Source: Candidatus Rokuibacteriota bacterium
Lineage (GTDB): Bacteria; Methylomirabilota; Methylomirabilia; Rokubacteriales; CSP1-6
Assembly (NCBI GenBank): GCA_016209635.1
Contig: JACQWC010000151.1
Coordinates: forward strand, 1 to 36,743
Direction: 5' to 3'
DNA: 36,743 nucleotides
Under the pieces are notes generated by a model. It worked only from the letters and a program-made list of their open reading frames with translations. It searched no databases and had not been told where the DNA came from. Shown here in pieces: positions 8,688-16,791 of this stretch (its first letter is position 1; each line of letters begins with the position of its first letter). The translations under genes and the position numbers were made by a program.

Positions 8688-10824
8688 TCCGGGATCGGGC
8701 GAGCTGATCGCGCGCGCCCGCGGCGCCGAGCGGACGTGGGGCGTCTGCTACGTGTGCCCCTTCAACTGTCCGACCGAGGTCTTCACGCGGGATGGGCGCG
8801 TCGTCTACGTCCGCGGGAACCCAGAGGCGACGACGAAGGGCTCGAGGTGCGTGAAGGGCGAGGCGAGTACCCACCTCGCCTCGGACGAGACCCGGCTCAA
8901 GTATCCGCTGCGCCGGACGCGGTCGGGGGAGTACGAGCGGATCTCGTGGGACGCGGCCTTCGACCTGGTGGCGACCGAGCTCGGCCGCATCAAGGCGCGG
9001 TGGGGCCCGGAGGCGGTCGTCTACCTCTGGCACGTCGATCCCAACGGGATCTTCGCGCAGGTCTTCCTCCGCGACTGCTACGGGACGCCCAACTACTACG
9101 GGCACACCTCCGCCTGTGAGCAGGACCGCCGCCTCGCGGCGCTCACGGTCTTCGGCCACCCGTTCCCGGTCCACGACTACGAGCACGCCCGCCACGTGAT
9201 GCTCCTCGGCATCAACATGCTCGGCGCCAACCAGAACCTTTACGAGAGCCGGGGTCTCGTCGACGCCCTCGCGGCGGGCGCGCGCCTCGTCGTGGTGGAC
9301 CCGGCGCTCACGGCGACAGCGGCGAAGGCGCACGAGTGGGTCCCGATCGCCCCCGGCACCGACGGCGCGCTCCTCCTGGCCATGGCCCACACGATCGTCA
9401 CGGAGGGGCTCTACGACGAACCGTTCTGCCGCCGGTGGACTCACGGGTTCGAGGAGTTCTGCCGGCACGTGGTCGAGGGCGGGTACACGCCCGAGTGGGC
9501 CGAGACGATCACGACCGTCGAGGCGGGGCGGATCCGGCGGCTCGCGCGCGAGTTCGCCACCACCAAGCCCGCGCTGATGGAGACTTTCAAGGGGCTCGGC
9601 AACTACGCGAACGGCCTCGACGCCTCGCGGACGGTCTACATCCTGAACGCGCTCACGGGCCAGGTCGACGGACCCGGGAACCTGATCCTCAAGGACTGGG
9701 CGCCGCTCCAGCCGCCGGTGCGCGTCCCCAAGGAGCGCCGCGCGGCGATCGCGCGTCCGCCGCTCCACGTCGCGATGGGCTATCCGCTGGCCCCCGACCT
9801 CCCGACCCAGCTCCTCCCCGACGCGGTCCTCGAGGGCCGGCCCTACCCGGTCACGTGCATCTTCTTCCAGTGCACGAACCCCCTCATGAGCGAGCCGAAC
9901 ACGCGCCGCTACCGCGAGATGCTGCGCGCGCTCGAGTTCTCGGTCGCGATCGACACCTACATGAGCGAGACGGCGGCCGAGTGCGCGCTCGTCCTGCCCG
10001 AGGCCTCCTTCTACGAGCGCGCCGAGGTGCGCCAGGGCCTGGCGCTCTCCGCCGACGCGCTCCTCTGCACGCCGGCCCTGCCGCCCTTCTACGAGTCGAA
10101 GCCGCTCTACGACATCGTGCGGGGCGTCGCCGAGCGGATGGGGTTCGGCGATCTCTTCCGGTGGGAACGCTGGGAGGAGTGGGCCGGACGGGTCATCGCC
10201 GACCTGCCCGTCTCGCTCGACGAGCTCCGGCACCGCGGCTTCTGGCAGGGGCCGCTCGAGCACCGGAAGTTCGAGCGCCACCCGCTCCCGACGCCGTCGG
10301 GGAAGATCGAGCTGTACGCGGAGTCGTTCGCCAGGCACGGGTACGATCCGCTGCCCGGCTACCGCGACCGGAAGGTCATCCCGGACGCCGAGTACCCGTT
10401 CCAGCTCATCAACACGAAGCTCGAGACCCACTGCAACCTCACGACGCAGGAGAGCCCGCTGCTCCTCCGGATCGCCCCGGAGAACTGGGCGGAGCTGAAC
10501 ACGGAGGACGCGAGGGCCCTCGGGATCGAGGATGGCGACAGGATCGAGCTCGTCTCGCCCCTGGACCGAGTGGTGATCACGGCCCGGGTGCGGCCGGGGA
10601 TCCGACCCGGCGTCGTCTGCGTCCGCCACGGTCACGGCTTCGGCCACTGGCAGGGCCGGAGCCGCGGGCGCGGCGCCCACGTGAACCCCCTCATCGGGAC
10701 GAACGTGAACCCGATCTCCGGCGGGATCGGCTACAACGAGTGCAAGGTCCGCGTCACGAAGCTCGCCCGAGCAGAGGGCGGCGGACGGGCGGCGGCGAAG
10801 CCCCTTCAGGTGACTCCGAGGTAG
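8671..10824 (+). CDS. Molybdopterin oxidoreductase (DMSO reductase family catalytic subunit)
   Basis: This 717-residue protein has an N-terminal 4Fe-4S motif (Cys26-x2-Cys29-x3-Cys33, Cys60 in RCVKG) followed by the molybdopterin domains. The C-terminal dinucleotide-binding domain covers about residues 570-700. Cys149 in GHTSACEQDRR is the likely molybdenum ligand, as in polysulfide/thiosulfate reductase-like members. There is no twin-arginine signal, so the enzyme should be cytoplasmic. No iron-sulfur or membrane partner subunit is encoded nearby. The TTG start at 8671 overlaps the DUF35 gene and is the only reasonable start before the cysteine motif. It is probably the redox or hydration step of the CoA pathway; substrate unknown. 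Its 3' end overlaps the convergent livF. Confidence 0.9.
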   Translation: MSPRTDPGSGELIARARGAERTWGVCYVCPFNCPTEVFTRDGRVVYVRGNPEATTKGSRCVKGEASTHLASDETRLKYPLRRTRSGEYERISWDAAFDLVATELGRIKARWGPEAVVYLWHVDPNGIFAQVFLRDCYGTPNYYGHTSACEQDRRLAALTVFGHPFPVHDYEHARHVMLLGINMLGANQNLYESRGLVDALAAGARLVVVDPALTATAAKAHEWVPIAPGTDGALLLAMAHTIVTEGLYDEPFCRRWTHGFEEFCRHVVEGGYTPEWAETITTVEAGRIRRLAREFATTKPALMETFKGLGNYANGLDASRTVYILNALTGQVDGPGNLILKDWAPLQPPVRVPKERRAAIARPPLHVAMGYPLAPDLPTQLLPDAVLEGRPYPVTCIFFQCTNPLMSEPNTRRYREMLRALEFSVAIDTYMSETAAECALVLPEASFYERAEVRQGLALSADALLCTPALPPFYESKPLYDIVRGVAERMGFGDLFRWERWEEWAGRVIADLPVSLDELRHRGFWQGPLEHRKFERHPLPTPSGKIELYAESFARHGYDPLPGYRDRKVIPDAEYPFQLINTKLETHCNLTTQESPLLLRIAPENWAELNTEDARALGIEDGDRIELVSPLDRVVITARVRPGIRPGVVCVRHGHGFGHWQGRSRGRGAHVNPLIGTNVNPISGGIGYNECKVRVTKLARAEGGGRAAAKPLQVTPR

Positions 10825-11516
10825 AGCGCTTGCACCTCGGGGCTCTGCAGTAGCGCCGGTCCCGGCCCTTGGAAGCGAACCTCGCCCATGTCAAGGACGT
10901 ACCCTCGATCGGACGCCTCCAGCGCGCGGGTGGCGTTCTGCTCCACGAGGAGGACGGCGAGATCGTGGGCCTTGAGGTCGGCCAGTTTCGTGAACACCAC
11001 GGACACGTAGCGGGGCGAGAGCCCCAGCGACGGCTCGTCCAGGAGCAGCAGGTTCGGAGCGCTCATGAGCGCCCGCCCCATGGCCAGCATCTGCTGCTCG
11101 CCGCCGCTCAGGAGACCCGCTCGCCGGCCGAGCCGGTCACGTAGCTCGGGGAAGATCGTGAGGACGCGGTCCCTCGCCGCATCGAGCCGCCGCTTGTCCC
11201 GCTCCGAGAACGCTCCGAGCGAGAGGTTCTCGCTCACCGTCATCCGCGGGAACACGACCCGGCCCTGGGGAACGTACCCGATGCCCTTCTTCACGAGCAG
11301 GTCGGTCCGGATCCCGGTGATCGGCTCGCCGCGATACGTCACCGTCCCGGCGCTCGGCACGATGAGTCCCATCAGCGCCTTGAAGAGAGTGGACTTGCCG
11401 GCGCCGTTCGGTCCCACGACGGCCACCAGCTCTCCCCGGGCGACCTCGACGGACACCCCGCGGAGGATCTCCATTCGATCGTAGCCGGCGCGAAGCTTCT
11501 CGACGTGGAGGAGCAC
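10806..11516 (-). CDS. livF: Branched-chain amino acid-type ABC importer ATPase LivF
   Basis: This 236-residue ATPase shows Walker A GPNGAGKST (35-43), signature LSGGE (136-140) and Walker B LLLLDE (156-161). Its length and the GLSPRYV segment are typical of LivF. The GTG start comes one base after the stop of livG. It is the last gene of the operon, and its last 19 bases overlap the 3' end of the molybdopterin oxidoreductase on the other strand. Substrate of this HAAT-family importer cannot be told from sequence; amides, urea and aromatic acids are also known for the family. Confidence 0.95.
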   Translation of the reverse strand: MLLHVEKLRAGYDRMEILRGVSVEVARGELVAVVGPNGAGKSTLFKALMGLIVPSAGTVTYRGEPITGIRTDLLVKKGIGYVPQGRVVFPRMTVSENLSLGAFSERDKRRLDAARDRVLTIFPELRDRLGRRAGLLSGGEQQMLAMGRALMSAPNLLLLDEPSLGLSPRYVSVVFTKLADLKAHDLAVLLVEQNATRALEASDRGYVLDMGEVRFQGPGPALLQSPEVQALYLGVT

Positions 11517-11517
11517 G

Positions 11518-12225
11518 TCAGGTTCCGAGATACGCCCGGAGCACCTCGGGATTCCTGCGGACCTCCTCGGGCGTCCCTTCGGCGATCTTCTGGCCGTGAT
11601 CCACGACGACGACGAACTGGCAGAGGTCGGTGATCACCCGCATGTTGTGCTCCACGATGAGCACGGCCCGGCCGCGACGGTGGAACTCGTGGAGGATGCG
11701 GAGGAGCTTCTGGAGGAGAGCGGGGTTCACGCCAGCCGCCGGCTCATCGAGGAGCAGGAGCTTGGGATCGAGCAGGAGAACGCGCGCCAGCTCCAGCAGC
11801 TTCTTCTGCCCGAACGAGAGCGTAGCGGCCTCCTCCTCAGCCATCTTCGTGAGCCCCACCCACTCGAGGACCTCGGTGACCCGCTGGAAGACGTCCCGGC
11901 CGTTGCGCTGGCGGGCCACGACCACGAGGTTCTCGATGACCGACATCTCGGGGAAGATCCGAACGAGCTGGAAGGTCCGGCCGATCCCGAAGTGCGCGAC
12001 GCGGTAGGGATTGGCCCCCGTGATGTCTCGTCCCTCGAAGAGGACCCGGCCTCGATCCGGACGGTAGAGCCCGGTGATGCAGTTGAAGGCGGTGGTCTTG
12101 CCCGAGCCGTTCGGGCCGCAGAGCCCGACAACGGCGCCGTCGGGGACGGCGAGAGACAGCCCGTCGACGGCGCGGATGCCGGCGAACGCCTTCTCGATGC
12201 GCTCGAGCTCGAGAAGCGGCGCCAT
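11518..12225 (-). CDS. livG: Branched-chain amino acid-type ABC importer ATPase LivG
   Basis: This 235-residue ATPase pairs with LivF. Walker A GPNGSGKTT is at 37-45, the signature LSFGQ at 136-140 (the Phe variant is common in LivG), Walker B LLLLDEP at 156-162, and the VEHNM switch at 191-195 is diagnostic for LivG. The ATG at 12225 was chosen because it follows the livM stop by two bases and gives the normal length. The frame stays open upstream, but that part lies inside livM. Confidence 0.95.
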   Translation of the reverse strand: MAPLLELERIEKAFAGIRAVDGLSLAVPDGAVVGLCGPNGSGKTTAFNCITGLYRPDRGRVLFEGRDITGANPYRVAHFGIGRTFQLVRIFPEMSVIENLVVVARQRNGRDVFQRVTEVLEWVGLTKMAEEEAATLSFGQKKLLELARVLLLDPKLLLLDEPAAGVNPALLQKLLRILHEFHRRGRAVLIVEHNMRVITDLCQFVVVVDHGQKIAEGTPEEVRRNPEVLRAYLGT

Positions 12226-12227
12226 CG

Positions 12228-13214
12228 CTAACTGCCCGCCGTGGCGGGGAGCTCGAGGAGCCGGTTGCGGAGCGGGATCTTGAGCTCGAGCGCGCGCAGC
12301 CCTCGGTGCGACAGGACCCCGATGAGCCCCCGCGGCATGAACAGCACCACCACCACCAGCAAGACTCCGAAGAGGCTGTGCTGGATGTAGGGGAACCGGA
12401 CCCACAGGAACTCCCAGAGCAGGAACAGGCTGATCGTGCCCACCACGGGGCCGAGAACCGTGCCGCGCCCGCCGAAGAGGGCGAAGATGATCAGCTGGAA
12501 CGAGATCAGCGGGAAGAACACGCTGCTGGGCTCGATATAGCCGATCTGATAGGTGTAGACGCCCCCCACCACCCCCGCGAAGAAGGCGCTCAGGGTGAAC
12601 GCGGCGATCTTGTAGCGGACGGTCGGGATTCCGTAGACGCGGGCGGCGTCTTCGTCTTCGCGGATGGCGACGAGGACCAGCCCGAACCGCGAGTTCACGA
12701 TGAGGTAGGTCAGGACGATCACCGCCAAGGCCAACGCCGCCATCGCGTAGAAGGGGAGGATGACCGAGGTGGCCGGAGCCAGCGAGATCCCCATGCCTCC
12801 CCGCGTCCACGGCTCCGCCAGGAGGACACCGACGCGGACGATCTCGTTGAGACCGAAGGTCGAGATCGAGAAGTAATGGCTCCGGAGTCGGAGGCAGATG
12901 GCCCCCATGATCATGGCCAGCACGACGGCGGCGCCGCCCCCACCGAGGGACGCCAGCGGCCAGCTCACGCCGCGCCCCGTGATGAGCAGCGCCGCCGCGT
13001 AGGCGCCCACGCCGAAGTAGACGACGTGGCCGAACGACATGTACCCGGTGAAGCCCGTGATGAGGTTCCAGCTTCCCGCCAGCGTGATGAACATCAACAT
13101 CTGGAGAATCATGACGGTGATGTAGGTGCTCCCGACGAAGGGGATGCCCCCGAGGAGGCAGGCCGACGCGATCAGCGCGGCGACGTGGTGCGGGGAGGCG
13201 TTACGCACCTTCAT
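12228..13214 (-). CDS. livM: Branched-chain amino acid-type ABC importer permease LivM
   Basis: This 328-residue inner-membrane permease has about ten hydrophobic segments. It contains the LivM-type signatures GFTGYMSFGHVVYFGVGAYA (54-73) and, in the cytoplasmic loop, LVAIREDEDAARVYGI. Its ATG overlaps the livH stop by ATGA, so the two permeases are made in a coupled way, which suits a heterodimer. Confidence 0.95.
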   Translation of the reverse strand: MKVRNASPHHVAALIASACLLGGIPFVGSTYITVMILQMLMFITLAGSWNLITGFTGYMSFGHVVYFGVGAYAAALLITGRGVSWPLASLGGGGAAVVLAMIMGAICLRLRSHYFSISTFGLNEIVRVGVLLAEPWTRGGMGISLAPATSVILPFYAMAALALAVIVLTYLIVNSRFGLVLVAIREDEDAARVYGIPTVRYKIAAFTLSAFFAGVVGGVYTYQIGYIEPSSVFFPLISFQLIIFALFGGRGTVLGPVVGTISLFLLWEFLWVRFPYIQHSLFGVLLVVVVLFMPRGLIGVLSHRGLRALELKIPLRNRLLELPATAGS

Positions 13215-14092
13215 TCACGCTCTCCGAAGAAGAGCCCGGTCGGGCGCACGAGCAACGTCCCGATGAGGAGGATGAAGGCGATGGCTTCGACCGCCTGGGC
13301 GGTGACGAAGAGCGATCCTACCGTCTCGGCGACGCCGAGCAGCATCGCGGCGAGGAAGGCGCCGAGAAAGTTCCCGGCGCCTCCCATGATGATGATCGCG
13401 AACGCCTTGATGGTGAAGGTGATGCCCATCTCCGGATAGATCGTGAACATCATGCTCAGGAGGCTTCCGCCGATGGCGGCGAGACTGGCGGACAGGCCGA
13501 AGGCGATGACGTGGACCCGCCACACGTTGATGCCACACACGAGGGCGAGCTCCCGGAGCTGGGCGGTGGCCCGGATCGCGTGGCCGCCGCGCGTGAAGCG
13601 CAGGAACGCGTAGAAGGCGCCCGAGGTCGCCATCGCCACCGCGAACGCCAGGAGCCGAGTCGTCGAGAGCCGCACTCCCCCGACGTCCACCGCGGTGCTG
13701 AGGTACGGGACCGAGCGATAGTCGCTGGACCACGCGGTCAGGGCAAAGCCCACGATCGCGATGCCGATCCCGAACGTGAGCAGCTTCGACGTGAGCTCGG
13801 GCTTGCCCACCACCCGCCGCACGATCGTGTGCTGCAGGAGCCCGCCGAGCCCGAAGAGCGCGACCATGCTGATCGGCAGCGACAGCAACGGGTTGAGGTT
13901 GGCGAGGGTGAACAGCCAGAACGTCAGGTAGCCGCCGAGCATCAGGAATTCGCCGTGGGCCATGTTGATGATCTTCATCACCCCGAAGGCGAGCGTGAGG
14001 CCCAGGCCGACGAGCGCGTACACCCCGCCGAGGAGCAGGCCGCTCACCACCATCTGAACGACGTTAGTGAGGGTGATGAAGTCGGTCGCCAT
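13211..14092 (-). CDS. livH: Branched-chain amino acid-type ABC importer permease LivH
   Basis: This 293-residue permease shows the LivH hallmarks LLLGGVYALVGLGLTLAFGV near the N-terminus and IINMAHGEFLMLGGY at about 40-54, with membrane segments throughout. AGGAG lies six bases before its ATG start. The gene lies 36 bases downstream of the binding-protein gene. Confidence 0.95.
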   Translation of the reverse strand: MATDFITLTNVVQMVVSGLLLGGVYALVGLGLTLAFGVMKIINMAHGEFLMLGGYLTFWLFTLANLNPLLSLPISMVALFGLGGLLQHTIVRRVVGKPELTSKLLTFGIGIAIVGFALTAWSSDYRSVPYLSTAVDVGGVRLSTTRLLAFAVAMATSGAFYAFLRFTRGGHAIRATAQLRELALVCGINVWRVHVIAFGLSASLAAIGGSLLSMMFTIYPEMGITFTIKAFAIIIMGGAGNFLGAFLAAMLLGVAETVGSLFVTAQAVEAIAFILLIGTLLVRPTGLFFGERE

Positions 14093-14128
14093 ACGCTCTC
14101 CTGCGCGGTCCGGGCCTCGAGGGGGCGC

Positions 14129-15319
14129 CTACCACGGCGGCATGGGGAACACCGGGCGTCCGGTCGCCACGTCGTCCGGCCACACGACGACACGCTGCCC
14201 CTTCTGCCACTGGATCAGGAGGGCCGTCTTCTTGATCTGACAGCCCCGCTCGTCGACGGCATACGGACCGAAGACGGTCTTCGTCTCCAGTCGCCCGAGA
14301 GCCTCCCGGAGCTTCTCGCGGTCCAGGGAGCCCACCTGCTCGATCGCGCGCTGGAGGACCTGCATGCCCCCGTACGACTCGGCCACCTGGTATGTGGGGA
14401 GATAGCCGTAGGTCTTGTCGAACGCGTCGATGAACTCGGCCACCCCGGGGAACCCCATCGTCGGGATGGGCTCCCACTGGGTGGCGCCGTACACGTTCTC
14501 GGCCAGCGGTCCGAGCGCCTGGGCGAAGTCGGGGAGCGAGGGTCCCACCGTCTGTGCGAGCAGCTTCACATGGACGCCGAGCTCCTTCATCTGGCGCACG
14601 ATGAGGACCGCGTCGTTGAAGTAGGTGCCGGAGATCAGCGCTTCAGCGCCGACACTCTTCACCTTCGTCAGGATGGCGGAGAGGTCGGTCGCCTTCTCCG
14701 GGTAGGCCTCGTGGAGGACCACCTCCATCCCCCGCGCCTTCACCTTCTCGACGGCCGCCTTCGAGAACGCCTTGGGGTAGAGCGAGTCGCTGTTGATCAC
14801 GGCCACGCGCTTGAGGCCGCGGGTGGCGGCGATGTCGATGGCGCCATCCAGGTACGTCTCGCCGGCCGCGACGGTTTGGAAGATGTAGCGGTACCCCCGC
14901 TGGCAGATCTCGCTGATGGAGGCGCCGGCAGCGATCAGCGGGTAGCGGTACTTCTCGGTCACGGTGCTCACGGCGAGCGTCACGGGGCTGGAATACGGGC
15001 CGAGCACGAGGTCGACCTTGTCCTGCGTGATCAGCTTCTCGTAGAGCCGGGAACCGGTGGTCGGGTCGCTCTTGTCGTCGTAGATGACGAAGGCCACGGG
15101 GCGGCCCAGGAGGCCTCCGCGGGCGTTGACCTGGTCCTTCCAGAGCTCGTAGCCCCGGCGGAAGTGGAGCCCCGTCTGCGCGTAACGGCCGGTCATCGAG
15201 ATCGAGGCTCCGAAGACGATGGCGCGAGGCTGGGCGAACGCCGGAAGCGCCCATCCCGCCACCAGCAGCAGGCACGCCAGCACGAGCAGTCCGTACGTGA
15301 AGGGTCGACGTCGGTCCAT
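14129..15319 (-). CDS. ABC importer periplasmic substrate-binding protein (LivK/amide-type)
   Basis: This 396-residue protein starts with a Sec signal peptide: basic MDRRR, a hydrophobic core, and a probable cut after ALPAFA near residue 29. The mature part has the type I binding fold of the leucine/amide/urea group (FGASISMTGRYAQTG, then VLGPYSSPVTLAVS). It would deliver the ligand to LivHM. Located directly upstream of livH, it completes the importer. The ligand is not clear from the sequence. It sits with Rid proteins rather than with a catabolic enzyme. Confidence 0.94.
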   Translation of the reverse strand: MDRRRPFTYGLLVLACLLLVAGWALPAFAQPRAIVFGASISMTGRYAQTGLHFRRGYELWKDQVNARGGLLGRPVAFVIYDDKSDPTTGSRLYEKLITQDKVDLVLGPYSSPVTLAVSTVTEKYRYPLIAAGASISEICQRGYRYIFQTVAAGETYLDGAIDIAATRGLKRVAVINSDSLYPKAFSKAAVEKVKARGMEVVLHEAYPEKATDLSAILTKVKSVGAEALISGTYFNDAVLIVRQMKELGVHVKLLAQTVGPSLPDFAQALGPLAENVYGATQWEPIPTMGFPGVAEFIDAFDKTYGYLPTYQVAESYGGMQVLQRAIEQVGSLDREKLREALGRLETKTVFGPYAVDERGCQIKKTALLIQWQKGQRVVVWPDDVATGRPVFPMPPW

Positions 15320-15390
15320 GGTGGCCCTCCCTGGAGGAGCACCTCGCGGGCAAGTGCTCCCGATGTGGAGATTCCGGCGCTAGGCTTGGC

Positions 15391-15407
15391 CGTCGACGGC
15401 GTCGACG
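15391..15407 (-). other. Inverted repeat between AhpD-like and binding-protein genes
   Basis: CGTCGAC and GTCGACG (7-base arms, 3-base spacer GGC) form a perfect inverted repeat in the 96-base gap before the substrate-binding protein. An overlapping 12-base palindrome GGCGTCGACGCC lies at 15398-15409. Intercistronic stems before binding-protein genes are common. No terminator T-run is present. Confidence 0.35.
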
Positions 15408-15415
15408 CCGCGTCC

Positions 15416-15901
15416 TTAGACGGAGATCTCGGTTCCGAACGGCTCCGGTTCTGCCGCGAAAGCGAGGTTGAAGAGCCCGAGGCCGTGCTGCAGGCCGACC
15501 CACAGGCCGAGGTCGACGAGTTCCGCCTCGGTGAACTGGCGTCTCAGCTCCCCGAAGAGCTCGTCGTCGATGGCCTTGCCCACCATTGCGCAGGCAAACC
15601 GCAGGGCCCACTTTTCCCGCTCGGTGAAGGGGCCCGACTCGAACTCCGGGAGATGCCGGATCTTCTCTTCGCTGAGCCCGGCATTCTTGCCGGGAACGTA
15701 CCGGAGGGCGAGGCAGCTCAGGCAGTGATTCAAGCTGGCCACCTGCAACCGCACGAGTTCACGGAGATCGGCCTCCAGGACCCCCTTGTGCCACATCGCC
15801 TGGGTGAGTTCGTGGAGCGCGGACAGGATCGCCGGGCAGTGGGCGCGCATCCGCGTGCTCGAAGGGCCCCGAACGCCTGGTACGTGACTGACTCGCCCCA
15901 T
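15416..15901 (-). CDS. AhpD/carboxymuconolactone decarboxylase-like protein
   Basis: This 161-residue all-helical protein has the CMD-family core: RELVRLQVASLNHC then CLSC (Cys60-x2-Cys63). AhpD uses such a CxxC pair with a His four residues later as a thiol redox or peroxidase site. Here that residue is Arg67, so the proton relay is altered. The second half (EKWALRF, then GLWVGLQHGLGLFN) fits the family. The ATG has ACGGAGG upstream. Placed after a cysteine-rich regulator, it suggests a thiol-redox or electrophile response. Substrate unknown. Confidence 0.82.
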   Translation of the reverse strand: MGRVSHVPGVRGPSSTRMRAHCPAILSALHELTQAMWHKGVLEADLRELVRLQVASLNHCLSCLALRYVPGKNAGLSEEKIRHLPEFESGPFTEREKWALRFACAMVGKAIDDELFGELRRQFTEAELVDLGLWVGLQHGLGLFNLAFAAEPEPFGTEISV

Positions 15902-15916
15902 CGCCTTGTCCTCCGT

Positions 15917-15945
15917 GAGCCGGGCGGGCGCGCGCCGCCGGGCTC
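15917..15945 (-). other. Intercistronic stem-loop upstream of the AhpD-like gene
   Basis: GAGCCGGGCGG (15917-15927) and CCGCCGGGCTC (15935-15945) pair over 11 positions with one mismatch and a 7-base loop. It starts eight bases after the regulator stop and ends next to the GGAGG of the AhpD-like gene. No T-tract follows. It may tune translation or protect the upstream mRNA. Confidence 0.45.
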
Positions 15946-15952
15946 GGCGGCC

Positions 15953-16351
15953 TTACAGCATCTCCTTGCCGAGGACGATGGCCGCCAGCCGCCGCAGGGT
16001 TCCGCTGTTCGTCCGGCAGTTCAGACAGCCGCCGTCGCGCCGGGTCTGGATCAGGTTCGCTCTTCGGAGTTCCTTGATGTGGCCGGACACTGCCGACTGC
16101 GACAGCCCGAGCTTGGCTGCCATGTCCGCGAAGCACGAGCGCTCATTGTCGCCGTGGGTCCAGTAGAAATCGGGCTCCGCGTCTTCGGGCATGTGCGCCG
16201 CGATCGTCAGAAAGATCCTGAGACGGCCGGCGTTGCCTAGCACCTTGAACGCCTCGGCGGCGCCTTCGGCGTCGAGCAGGACATCGTCCGGGCGCGCCGA
16301 CTCGCCGGGGGTCCGCTTCGACGACGCGCTCCTTGGCATCTTTCCCGTCAC
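15953..16351 (-). CDS. Winged-helix (ArsR-like) regulator with wing CxxC
   Basis: This 132-residue putative repressor has an ArsR/SmtB-type winged-helix core: GRLRIFLTIA (42-51), a recognition helix in LGLSQSAVSGHIKELRRANL (81-100), and a wing GGCLNC (107-112). Cys109 and Cys112 lie in the wing, and Cys73 lies just before the HTH, so metal binding or thiol sensing is possible. The coordinates use a GTG that overlaps the stop of the upstream Rid gene (GTGA). An in-frame ATG at 16339 is an alternative, with AAGGAG 11 bases upstream. It probably regulates its own operon. Confidence 0.82.
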   Translation of the reverse strand: MTGKMPRSASSKRTPGESARPDDVLLDAEGAAEAFKVLGNAGRLRIFLTIAAHMPEDAEPDFYWTHGDNERSCFADMAAKLGLSQSAVSGHIKELRRANLIQTRRDGGCLNCRTNSGTLRRLAAIVLGKEML

Positions 16352-16749
16352 TCCTTCACGGCGGCGACGACCTCGACCTCGACCAGGTAGTCCGGATCGG
16401 CGAGGTTCGCCGGCTGGATGCAGCTGCAGGCGGGGAAGCTGGAAGGGTTGGTGAAGTACTCTCGCATGACCTGGTACACCTCGGGAAGCTGCTTGATGTC
16501 CCGCATGTAGATCGTGCGCTTGACCACGTCGTCCATGGTCGCGCCCTCGGCGGCAAGAATGTTCTTGATGTTCTCGAACACCTGCTTCGCCTGGAAGCGG
16601 ATATCACCCTTGCCGACGATCTTCCCGTTGACGTCACGCGCCGTCAGGCCCGTGGTGTAGATGAGGTTCCCGACCCGGACGGCCTGGGAGAACGATCCCT
16701 TGGGGTCGGTCTGATATGCGTCCTTCGTGTTGACGAGGACCTTACCCAT
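16348..16749 (-). CDS. Rid/YjgF family protein lacking catalytic Arg, copy B
   Basis: This 133-residue protein has the YjgF/RidA fold and normal length. RidA enzymes hydrolyse reactive enamines/imines and need the Arg of the PARSC motif; here the motif is PACSC, with Cys108 in the Arg position. Members without this Arg (Rid4-Rid7 type) are reported to lack the imine deaminase activity. The rest is conserved (GDIRFQAKQVFENIKNIL, 48-65; EVEVVAAV, 124-131). It is clearly a paralogue of the upstream gene. Cys108 and Cys110 sit near the subunit-interface pocket. Function therefore uncertain. Confidence 0.9.
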   Translation of the reverse strand: MGKVLVNTKDAYQTDPKGSFSQAVRVGNLIYTTGLTARDVNGKIVGKGDIRFQAKQVFENIKNILAAEGATMDDVVKRTIYMRDIKQLPEVYQVMREYFTNPSSFPACSCIQPANLADPDYLVEVEVVAAVKE

Positions 16750-16763
16750 CGACTCCTCCTTTC

Positions 16764-16787
16764 CGACGGCGCGCGAGGCGCCCGTCG
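16764..16787 (-). other. Intercistronic stem-loop between the two Rid genes
   Basis: CGACGG (16764-16769) pairs with CCGTCG (16782-16787). With one bulged C, GCGC also pairs across a GAG loop. It fills most of the 42-base gap between the two Rid genes, just before the ribosome site of copy B. There is no T-run after it, so it is more likely an mRNA-stability or translation element than a terminator. Confidence 0.4.
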
Positions 16788-16791
16788 ACGT

